The notes beneath the pieces are model-generated. The model searched no databases, had not been told where the DNA came from, and was given only the letters and a program-made list of their open reading frames with translations. Shown here in pieces: positions 16,585-24,013 of a DNA stretch of 45,835 nt; the first letter of the stretch is position 1; each line of letters begins with the position of its first letter. The stretch spans positions 1 to 45,835 of the forward strand of contig CAKUJM010000023.1 of NCBI GenBank assembly GCA_934661755.1, read 5' to 3'. This stretch comes from an uncultured Lentisphaeria bacterium (GTDB taxonomy: Bacteria > Verrucomicrobiota > Lentisphaeria > Oligosphaerales > Oligosphaeraceae). A program made the translations under genes and the position numbers.

Positions 16585-18090
16585 ATGCGGGATAGGCAGG
16601 TCACATTCGGCGCACTTATTTCATATCTGGCGATTGCGTTCAACATAATTTCCGGCCTGATATACACGCCGTGGATGATTCGTTCCATCGGTAGCGACCA
16701 GTACGCGCTATATACATTGGCACTTTCGGTCATCAACATTTTTTTGATGGATTTTGGAATTGGGTCAGCCGTGACAAAATTCCTGTCCAACTACTATGCC
16801 AGAGGGGAATACGATGAAGCAAATCAATTCATGGGCGTAGTGTACAAGGCTTTTTTTATGATATCCCTCGTTATTGCCGCATGTCTTTTTGCCTTCTACT
16901 TCTTCATTGACGGACTTTACGCGAAGCTGTCCCCGGGGGAACTGGTCGTTTTCCGTCAGCTGTTCATCATAGTCGCCACATACAGTGTCCTTTCGTTCCC
17001 ATTTACTTCATTTAATGGAGTGCTTATGGCGAATGAAAGGTTCATTGAGGTAAAACTATGCAGTTTGGGGCAGAAGATATTCAATGTTGTCGCGATCATC
17101 ATTCTGCTATTAAGCGGCATGGGCGTCTTTGCGCTTGTGCTGACATACGCCTTGAGCAACGTCGTGTTTCTGCTTGCAAAATATATCATCATAAAGAGGA
17201 AAACCGCGCAAAGGGTGGTCTGGGGGTCAGATCATGACAATACGCTTGTCAAAAAACTGTTTGGCTTTTCAATATGGGTGACGATCATGAGCGTGGCCCA
17301 GCGTTGCATTTTCAATATCATGCCATCGGTAATTGCCGCTGTAATCGGCTCGAATGCCGTCACCGTATTCAGTCTTGCCGCGACCCTGGAGGGGTATATA
17401 TACATATTTGCCGACGCCATAAACGGAATGTTCCTGCCGAAAGTTTCCCGGATTCTTGTTCAGGAGAACACCCAGGAAAGATTGTCGGGGCTGATGACAA
17501 TGGTCGGAAGGTTTCACGTATGCCCCCTCGGACTGATTTTCATAGGTTTCCTTTGCTTCGGCAAACAGTTCGTCGCGCTTTGGATGGGCGATGGCTATGG
17601 TGACATTTACAGTTGTGCGCTGCTGCTGATATTCCCCAGCTTGATTAGCGTTCCGCAGCAGGTTGCGAATACCGCACTTTTAGCAAAGGATATCGTGAGG
17701 GAACAGGCTGCCATTTATGTTGGGATGGGGCTGAGCAACCTGGTTTTATCCGTTATTCTGCTGAAGAAAATAGGCATAGTGGGCGGTGCCGTCTCAATTT
17801 GCATCGCCTACCTGCTCAAGACTGGAGCCATGAACTTCCTGTATAGGAAGATGCTTTCCATCAACCTGAAAAAATATTTCGCCGACGTGTATTTGAGGTG
17901 GTCAGTTGTTGCAGTCGGATCAATTCTCTGCGGCATGGTCATTAACAAGATTCGATTTGCGGAAGGATGGCTGGGGCTCTGCATCAACATCATCATTATG
18001 ACAACAGTCTACGGGGCATTGCTTTTTCTGTTTTCCGCAATGGGACACCCCAAGATATTTTTGCGGCGTGACAAGCCCATAAAGCCTTGA
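16585..18090 (+). CDS. Wzx-like polysaccharide flippase
   Basis: An integral membrane protein of about 501 residues with some 12-14 predicted membrane segments. It belongs to the polysaccharide biosynthesis/MATE-like (MVF) flippase group that moves lipid-linked sugar repeat units across the inner membrane. The opening block VTFGALISYLAIAFNIISGL with TPWMIRSIGSDQYALY is typical of this family. The ATG at 16585 is preferred over 16558 because the sequence aligns with family starts there and AGGAG lies 11 bases before it. The codons are notably richer in A and T than those of the capE, capG and capF genes that follow. It is the only export gene in the cluster; no polymerase or glycosyltransferase is present in the window. 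Confidence 0.87.
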   Translation: MRDRQVTFGALISYLAIAFNIISGLIYTPWMIRSIGSDQYALYTLALSVINIFLMDFGIGSAVTKFLSNYYARGEYDEANQFMGVVYKAFFMISLVIAACLFAFYFFIDGLYAKLSPGELVVFRQLFIIVATYSVLSFPFTSFNGVLMANERFIEVKLCSLGQKIFNVVAIIILLLSGMGVFALVLTYALSNVVFLLAKYIIIKRKTAQRVVWGSDHDNTLVKKLFGFSIWVTIMSVAQRCIFNIMPSVIAAVIGSNAVTVFSLAATLEGYIYIFADAINGMFLPKVSRILVQENTQERLSGLMTMVGRFHVCPLGLIFIGFLCFGKQFVALWMGDGYGDIYSCALLLIFPSLISVPQQVANTALLAKDIVREQAAIYVGMGLSNLVLSVILLKKIGIVGGAVSICIAYLLKTGAMNFLYRKMLSINLKKYFADVYLRWSVVAVGSILCGMVINKIRFAEGWLGLCINIIIMTTVYGALLFLFSAMGHPKIFLRRDKPIKP

Positions 18091-18130
18091 TTGGCGTTCG
18101 TTCATGCCAGGGATGTATTTCCCCTGCATC

Positions 18131-18237
18131 CGTGAAGTTGGCTCCTTTGCGCCAGGATGAGGTAATTCGAGGAAGCGTGCGGAAGCTCGTGACCGAAAAA
18201 AACATGGAATCATGGTGCAAAAGGTCCCAGCTTCATG
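18131..18237. repeat. Inverted pair of the dispersed intergenic repeat (REPIN-like)
   Basis: A forward copy (18131-18157: CGTGAAGTTGG, CTCCTTTGCGCCAGGA) and a reverse-oriented copy (18213-18237: TGGTGCAAAAGG, TCCCAGCTTCATG) face each other across 55 bases between the flippase and capE. The same short sequence recurs alone in other gaps of this window. Two inverted copies around a spacer is the arrangement seen in REP/REPIN elements. Confidence 0.6.
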
Positions 18238-18325
18238 AAGGCAGGAAGACACAATTCCGTAGAAACAGTTCAGAATCCATTTTACTGGAACGTGCTTGGA
18301 TCAATACCAAAAAACGCACACAACC

Positions 18326-19395
18326 ATGCATAGCATAACTGATTCATTCAAAGACAAGACATTGGTCATCACGGGTGGCACCGGTTCATTCGGTTCAACC
18401 GTGCTGAAGCATTTTCTGACCACCGAGATCGGCGAGATCCGCATCATTTCCCGCGATGAGAAGAAGCAGGACTGGATGAGGCACATGCTCCAGGCGCGGC
18501 ATCCGGATCACGCCGGGAAGGTCAGGTTTTATGTAGGGGACGTCCGGAATATCAGTTCCGTCCGCGATGCCATGTATGGCTCCGACTATGTCTTCCATGC
18601 GGCGGCGTTGAAGGAGGTTCCCTCCTGCGAGTTTTTTCCGATGGAGGCGGTGCGCACGAACATCATCGGCACAGACAATGTCATCACGGCGGCGGTGGAG
18701 AACAAGGTGTCGCGGGTGGTGTTTTTGAGCACCGACAAGGCCGCCTATCCGAGATCAACACCATGGGCATGACCAAGGCGGTCGGGGAGAAGGTGGTGCA
18801 GGCGCGGGCGCAGAAGGCCTTTGAGCGCAGCGGCACGGTGCTGGCGTGCACCCGCTATGGCAATGTGATGTGCAGCCGCGGCTCGGTCATCCCGTTGTTC
18901 ATCGACCAGATCAAGCGGAAGGCGCCGATCACCATCACTGATCCGGAGATGACCCGTTTCCTGATGAACCTGGATGAAGCGGTTGATCTGGTGGCATTTG
19001 CGTTTGAGCATGCCGACCCGGGCGACCTTTTTGTCCAGAAGGCGGACGCCAGCACGATTGGCGACCTTGCCAAGGGGGTCATGAAGGTTTTCGGGGAGAC
19101 CGAATGCAGGGTCATCGGCTCCCGTCATGGCGAGAAGCTCTATGAGACCCTGGTGACCAGGGAGGAGATGCCGCGTTCGACGGACATGGGGCGCTATTAT
19201 CGCATCATGCCGGACGCCCGCGGCCTCAACTACGACAAATTCTATGTAAAGGGCTCCGTGGCCACGGGGGGCAGCGAGGCGTACACCAGCCACAACACGA
19301 ACCGCCTGGATGTCGACGGCGTGATCAAGAAGATCATGGGCACGGACTATGTGCGGGAGGAGCTGGAGGGAAGGCCGCATGCGGTTGAGGCATAA
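18326..19395 (+). pseudogene. capE: UDP-GlcNAc 4,6-dehydratase/5-epimerase CapE (frameshifted)
   Basis: Repaired, this encodes a protein of 355 residues, close to the about 340 of CapE/FnlA. CapE is the first enzyme of UDP-N-acetyl-L-fucosamine synthesis: it dehydrates UDP-GlcNAc and inverts C5. The 5' part (18326-18751) holds the Rossmann motif VITGGTGSFGS and FLSTDKAAYP; the 3' part (from 18754) continues INTMGMTKAVGEKVV, with the Met-x-x-x-Lys that replaces Tyr-x-x-x-Lys in this family. The break is a tandem duplication of GA (18751-18752 and 18753-18754). Removing two bases restores the frame exactly at the active-site motif. Without repair the protein ends soon after the break. The ATG at 18326 is chosen by alignment; an upstream TTG is in frame. 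Confidence 0.85.
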
Positions 19396-19496
19396 GCCGT
19401 GGTCCGTGGTTCACGCCGCCAGGTGAGCGATGGCGTCGGACTCGCCCTGCGGCCATGGCCCAGTTTCTTTTTCGACCAGAAGCGGGAGGAATGCAT

Positions 19497-20673
19497 ATGA
19501 GCGCAACATGGAAGAACAACGGCAGGATAAAGCTGATGATCATCCTCGGCACCCACCCGTCCGGAGATCATCAGGCTTGCCGCGGTGATAAGGAAATGCC
19601 GCAAGTACTTTGACACGATTCTGGTTCATACGGGTCAGAATTACGACTACAGCCTCAATGGCGTCTTTTTCAAGGACCTCGGCCTGGAGGCTCCGGAGCT
19701 GTACTTGAATGCGGTCGGCGCCGACCTTGGCGAAACGATGGGGAACATCATCAGTTCCTCCTACAAGGCCATGGCCGTTCTGATGCCGGACGCCGTTCTG
19801 GTGCTAGGCGATACCAACAGCTGCCTGTCTGTAATTGGCGCAAAGCGTCTGCACATTCCGATCTTCCACATGGAGGCGGGCAACCGCTGCAAGGACGAGT
19901 GTCTGCCGGAGGAGACGAACCGGAGGATCGTGGACATCATCTCGGATGTGAATCTGGCGTATTCCGAGCATGCCCGCCGCTATCTAGCCGGCTGCGGCCT
20001 TCCCGAGGAAAGGACATACGTCACCGGCAGTCCGATGGCGGAGGTGCTCAGTGACAACCTGGAGCAGATCCTGCGCAGCGACATCCACAGCCGCCTGGGC
20101 CTGGAGAAGGGCAAGTACATTCTGCTTTCCGCGCACCGCGAGGAGAATATCGACACGGAGAAGAACTTCATCAGCCTGTTCACCGCAATCAACCGGATGG
20201 CGGAGAAATACGGCATGCCGATATTGTATTCCTGCCATCCGAGAAGCCGGAAGCGGCTGGAGAGCAGCGGCTTCCAGCTCGACCACCGCGTAATCCAGCA
20301 CGAGCCGCTGGGGTTCCACGATTACAACTGCCTGCAAATAAACGCATTTTGCGTAGTCAGCGACAGTGGCACCCTGCCGGAGGAAAGTTCGTTCTTCACC
20401 TCCATCGGCCATCCGGTCGCTGCCGTATGCATCCGCACCTCCACCGAACGTCCGGAGGCGCTCGACAAGGGCTGCTTCATACTGTCCGGCATCGATGCCA
20501 AAGGCCTTCTCCAGGCAGTCGACACGGCGGTGGCAATGCTCAATGGCGAGAAGGACGGCGGTGCAATCCCCGTGCCCGACTACACTGACCTCAACGTTTC
20601 CGACAAGGTCGTGAAGATCATCCAGTCCTATGTCGGCGTCGTCAACAAGGTTGTCTGGAGGAAGGATATATGA
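19497..20673 (+). pseudogene. capG: UDP-N-acetylglucosamine 2-epimerase-type CapG/FnlC (frameshifted)
   Basis: The WecB-like epimerase that completes UDP-L-FucNAc in the capE-capG-capF pathway. Intact it would be 390 residues. The N-terminus reads RIKLMIILGT and should continue with the family motif GTRPEIIR. Instead, the four bases CACC are duplicated (19550-19553 and 19554-19557), shifting the frame; removing one copy gives GTRPEIIRLAAVIRKCR exactly. Downstream motifs are intact: VHTGQNYDYSLN, the block HMEAGNRC, VLGDTN, TGSPMAEVL, and SAHREENID near the middle. GGGAGGA precedes the ATG at 19497. The gene overlaps capF by four bases (ATGA). A truncated product starting downstream would lack the UDP-binding loop. 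Confidence 0.85.
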
Positions 20674-21860
20674 AGATACTGGCGACTGGTGCCAGGGGCA
20701 TGGTCGGAACCGCCCTTTGCAACAATCTCAAGGCCATCCGGGATGGCAGGAACCGGACCAGGCCCGCCTTGCAGATTGAGGAGATCTACGAATACGACCT
20801 CGGCGACGAGGGCAAGCTGGACGAGTACTGCCGGAAGGCGGATTTCGTCTTCAATCTGGCGGGTGTGAACCGTCCGGATGATCCCCGGGATTTCATGAAA
20901 GGGAATTTCGGCTTTGCCGCCGAGCTGCTGGACTGCCTCAGGAAACACGGCAACAAGGCCTCCATCATGCTGTCATCCTCCATCCAGGCCACGCTTGCCG
21001 GGCGTTATGACGGCGATTATGGCCGAAGCAAAAAGGCAGGCGAGGAGCTGTTTTTCGACTATGCCCGGGAAACCGGGGCGAAGGTGGCGGTTTATCGCTT
21101 TCCGAACCTGATGGGGCACAGCCGCCCCAAATACAATTCCGCGGTGTCCACCTTCTGCTGGGCGGTGGCCAATGACGAGCCGTTCACGGTCAATGACCGC
21201 GGCACCGAGCTGGAGTTGCTGTACATTGATGATTTGGTGGAAGGGATGTTCGACCTGCTGGAAGGCAAGGAACGGCGTTGCGAGTTCAACGGCGTGGATG
21301 CGGTGCCGTGCGCCAATGGCCGTTATTGCTGTGTTCCCGGCTCCCACAAGGTCACTTTGGGCCAGATCGTGGACCTGCTGCAGGAGTTCAAGGCCCAGCC
21401 GCGCACCCTGCTCATGCCGAAGATGCCGGAGGGCAGCTTTGCCAAGAAGCTGTTCAGCCTGTATCTGACCTATCTCCCGCGGGAGAAATTCAGGCATGCG
21501 CTGAAAATGAATGCGGACAATCGCGGAAGCTTCACGGAGCTGATCCACACTGCGGACTGCGGGCAGGTAAGCGTCAATGTCAGCAAGCCCGGCGTCACCA
21601 AGGGGCAGCACTGGCACAACAGCAAATGGGAGCAGTTCATTGTGGTCCACGGGCACGCCCTGATCCAGGAGCGCAACATCAACACCGGCGAGACGGTGGA
21701 ATTTGAGGTCAGCGGCGACCGGATCGAGTCCATCTACATGATCCCTGGATGGACCCATAATATCATCAACTTAAGCGACACCGAGGATCTGGTGACGGTG
21801 ATGACCTGCAACGAGGTGTTTGTCCCGGAGAGGCCAGACACCTTTGCCGAGCCGGTATGA
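20670..21860 (+). CDS. capF: CapF: UDP-2-acetamido-2,6-dideoxy-hexose reductase with cupin domain
   Basis: A bifunctional 396-residue enzyme, intact. The N-terminal NAD(P)-dependent reductase/epimerase domain (about 1-260) starts MKILATGARGMVGTAL, has FVFNLAGVNRPDDP, and carries the active-site YGRSKKAGEELFF. The C-terminal cupin domain (about 265-396) has GVTKGQHWHNSKWEQF, with the His residues that bind zinc in Staphylococcus CapF, and WTHNIINL. It acts with CapE and CapG to make UDP-N-acetyl-L-fucosamine for a capsule or O-antigen. Its start overlaps the capG stop by four bases. Since capE and capG are broken in this sequence, it has no complete pathway here unless other copies exist in the genome. 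Confidence 0.92.
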   Translation: MKILATGARGMVGTALCNNLKAIRDGRNRTRPALQIEEIYEYDLGDEGKLDEYCRKADFVFNLAGVNRPDDPRDFMKGNFGFAAELLDCLRKHGNKASIMLSSSIQATLAGRYDGDYGRSKKAGEELFFDYARETGAKVAVYRFPNLMGHSRPKYNSAVSTFCWAVANDEPFTVNDRGTELELLYIDDLVEGMFDLLEGKERRCEFNGVDAVPCANGRYCCVPGSHKVTLGQIVDLLQEFKAQPRTLLMPKMPEGSFAKKLFSLYLTYLPREKFRHALKMNADNRGSFTELIHTADCGQVSVNVSKPGVTKGQHWHNSKWEQFIVVHGHALIQERNINTGETVEFEVSGDRIESIYMIPGWTHNIINLSDTEDLVTVMTCNEVFVPERPDTFAEPV

Positions 21861-21925
21861 GGCGCAGGCCATAACAATATCCGGAAATCCGCCAAGTTTT
21901 TTCCCGCGGACATTCCTCAATCAGC

Positions 21926-21966
21926 AAATGCGACCGTGCGTGATGACTGCGTGCGGTCGCATTTTT
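21926..21966 (+). terminator. Rho-independent terminator after capF
   Basis: A perfect 11-base stem, AAATGCGACCG (21926-21936) with CGGTCGCATTT (21954-21964), and a T-run ending at 21966. It lies about 65 bases after the capF stop. The convergent yfcE gene ends at 22044, so the hairpin may serve both sides. The rest of the gap shows nothing else. Confidence 0.8.
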
Positions 21967-22043
21967 GCGTCAAAATGCTCCGGAACGGCACGAAAAACGC
22001 CATGGTATTTCTGTCACGCACCGTCCGGGCCGTCCGGGTGCAA

Positions 22044-22562
22044 TCACAATGGCAGGTGTTGCAGGCAGGTGCCGTCGTAATAGCCGAATGACGGCGCATG
22101 TCCCCCCTTTGGCAGGGATATGGATCCGGGATTGAAGATGGTGATTCCGGAGTCGTCCAGGGTTTTGAGTTCCGGGATATGGGTATGGCCATGCGCCAGG
22201 ATCGTCCCGCGCGGCACTGGCGGCAGGCAGTGCTGGTTCCAGCGATGGCCATGGGTGACGAAGAACCGGTCGTCCCCCGCCAGGATTTCCGCATAATCCG
22301 CCATGATCGGAAATTCCAGCATCATCTGGTCGACTTCACTGTCGCAATTTCCGCGCACCGCCAGGATTTCCTGCTTGTGGGCATTGAGCATGTCAGCCAC
22401 CGCCACCGGATCATAAAGCGGCGGGACACCATTGCGCGGGCCGTGATAGAGGGCGTCGCCCAGCAGGACGATGCGGTCATGCGGCAGTTTTGACGCGGCG
22501 GCGAAGAATTTTTCCAGTGCGGCGGGGACGCCATGGATATCGGAGACGAAAATCAGCTTCAT
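22044..22562 (-). CDS. yfcE: YfcE-family phosphodiesterase
   Basis: A 172-residue calcineurin-like metallophosphoesterase that cleaves phosphodiesters with two metal ions. All family motifs are visible in order: SDIHG (about 8-12), LLGDALYHGPRN, VRGNCDSEVD, VTHGHRWNQ and AHGHTHIP, then NPGSISLPKG. It is slightly shorter than E. coli YfcE (184). The ATG at 22562 is chosen because the family starts MKLIFVSDIHG. It ends the minus-strand run with the SUI1-type gene, which stops 29 bases upstream. Confidence 0.9.
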   Translation of the reverse strand: MKLIFVSDIHGVPAALEKFFAAASKLPHDRIVLLGDALYHGPRNGVPPLYDPVAVADMLNAHKQEILAVRGNCDSEVDQMMLEFPIMADYAEILAGDDRFFVTHGHRWNQHCLPPVPRGTILAHGHTHIPELKTLDDSGITIFNPGSISLPKGGHAPSFGYYDGTCLQHLPL

Positions 22563-22591
22563 GGTCGGTAGGGGTCGGCAGTTGCATTCTC

Positions 22592-23074
22592 TCATGCGGT
22601 GCGGAATCCATGGTCGGCGAACCACTGCATGGCGCGGTCACGCTGGTCGCCCTGGATTTCCAGCACGCCTTCCAGGAAGCGTGCGCCGCATCCCAGGGCA
22701 TTCTTGACCTGGCTGCACAGCGCCATCTGGTCGGCCAGATCCAGGCTCTGCAGTCCCCGGACGATGGTGACGGTCTTGCCGCCTTTGCCCTTGCGCTGGA
22801 TATTGAAGCTGACCTTCCCCCTGGCTCCGGGAGATGGCTGCGCATCCGTGGCGTCATGCCCGACGCTGATCGCGCCTTCGAAGGCCGCCAGCAGCTTTTT
22901 GTCTTCGTCGTCAAGGGCCTCGCGCTGCAGCTCCTCCCGGCTTGGCGGCGGAGGCGGCGGAGGCGGCGGAGGCGGCGGGGGGGCCGGCAGATCGAGTTCA
23001 AGATCCGCGAACGGGTTGTTCCAGTTTTCGGGGATCGCCGGTTCCGCAGACTCATTCCTGCGTGCTTTCTTCAT
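22592..23074 (-). CDS. SUI1/YciH-like translation factor with polyproline tract
   Basis: A 160-residue protein. The N-terminal half is disordered and includes 13 consecutive prolines (residues 32-44, positions 22943-22981), encoded by repeats of the 9-base unit CCGCCGCCT. The C-terminal half (about 80-160) is an eIF1/SUI1 domain (KVSFNIQRKGKGGKTVTIV and RFLEGVLEIQGDQRD), as in bacterial YciH, which is thought to act on initiation fidelity. The proline run would need EF-P to be translated. The gene overlaps the CpXC gene by four bases and precedes yfcE. Confidence 0.82.
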   Translation of the reverse strand: MKKARRNESAEPAIPENWNNPFADLELDLPAPPPPPPPPPPPPPSREELQREALDDEDKKLLAAFEGAISVGHDATDAQPSPGARGKVSFNIQRKGKGGKTVTIVRGLQSLDLADQMALCSQVKNALGCGARFLEGVLEIQGDQRDRAMQWFADHGFRTA

Positions 23075-23769
23075 GATTCCTCGCCCTTTTGGGTGCGCAA
23101 CTGCTCAAAGACGTGATCCACATCCACCAGGCATCCGGGGAAGATGTGGTCCAGCTCCTGCTGCAATTGCGGATTGTTGGAGATTTCATCGTGCAGGCGC
23201 CGGTATTCCGCCATGGCGACCTGCAGCAGCCGCAGCGGGCGGCCGCCCTTGCGGGCAAAGACAATGAACACCATCTGCTGGTCGGTGCTATGGCCGAAGT
23301 CATAGAGCAACCGGTGCCGGGCCGGGTCGATTTCGCCATTGGCGCCGCCATTGAACAGCTGATATTTGGCAAATTCCACCACCCGGTCATCCAGCCCCGC
23401 CTGATGCAGGGCGATTTTCTCGATGAAATCGGGCCGTGAGAAGAGCAGCCGCACCTGCGGACGGCTGGTGCCATTGGCCTGCGCCGCCGTGGTGGCGCCC
23501 TCGTCCAGGCGCAGCGCCATTGCCGACAGCTCCCCGCCGGATGACGGTCGTTCCAGCTCCAGGGCATACAGGCACGGACGGGCGCTGTCGCGGAAAATCA
23601 GCGGCGTGGGCACGTTGAGCTTTTCCCCGCATTGCGGGCATTGCGCCACATTCAGCTGGCCCGCCAGCAGCGCCTCCAGCTCCGGGCTGTCCGGAACAAT
23701 GGTGCTGACGGCGGAAAAATCAAAACCCGCCCCACATCGGGGGCATTGAAGGCGGCATTCCTTGGGCAT
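23071..23769 (-). CDS. CpXC-domain protein
   Basis: A 232-residue protein of the CpXC family. The N-terminus has paired zinc-binding cysteine motifs, CPRCGAGFDF (about 9-18) and CPQCGEKLNV (about 43-52), separated by an acidic linker. The middle has VRLLFSRPDFIEKIALHQ and DFGHSTDQQMVFIVFAR. The function is unknown; the cysteine pairs suggest metal binding. The ATG at 23769 is preferred over an earlier in-frame start at 23889, because the conserved zinc motif begins just after it and the extension contains the dispersed repeat. It is the first gene of a minus-strand unit that diverges from the DNA polymerase B gene, and its stop overlaps the SUI1-type start by four bases. Confidence 0.8.
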   Translation of the reverse strand: MPKECRLQCPRCGAGFDFSAVSTIVPDSPELEALLAGQLNVAQCPQCGEKLNVPTPLIFRDSARPCLYALELERPSSGGELSAMALRLDEGATTAAQANGTSRPQVRLLFSRPDFIEKIALHQAGLDDRVVEFAKYQLFNGGANGEIDPARHRLLYDFGHSTDQQMVFIVFARKGGRPLRLLQVAMAEYRRLHDEISNNPQLQQELDHIFPGCLVDVDHVFEQLRTQKGEES

Positions 23770-23852
23770 AGGGGTCAATGTCCGGCAATTTCTTTGAAGC
23801 GCAATGCGCGAGAGGGAGACAGCCCCGCGCTTCATTCCATCCACCTGGATGT

Positions 23853-23878
23853 CGTGAAGTTGTGTTTTTTGCGCCAGG
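23853..23878 (+). repeat. Dispersed intergenic repeat, single copy
   Basis: CGTGAAGTTGT, GTTTTTTGCGCCAGG matches the repeat at 18131 and others. It lies in the gap between the CpXC protein (minus) and the polymerase gene (plus). A spurious upstream extension of the CpXC frame runs across it. The remainder of this 244-base gap shows no recognisable element other than the polymerase ribosome binding site. Confidence 0.6.
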
Positions 23879-24013
23879 TTTTTCGTCATTCCGCGGCCGC
23901 ATGCTCCCGGAGCGCCGAACCAGGCGCGGACCAGGGGTTATTTTATGCGTGATTCCGTAATGGTACAGAATTTAACCCGGAAAGCCGTCCCCGCAACCGC
24001 CGGAGGAAAAAAC

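Noticed and set aside
22941..22985. GGCGGA repeats considered as a CRISPR-like or satellite array
   Set aside because: The repeat unit is 9 bases, in frame with the SUI1-type gene, and simply encodes a proline run.
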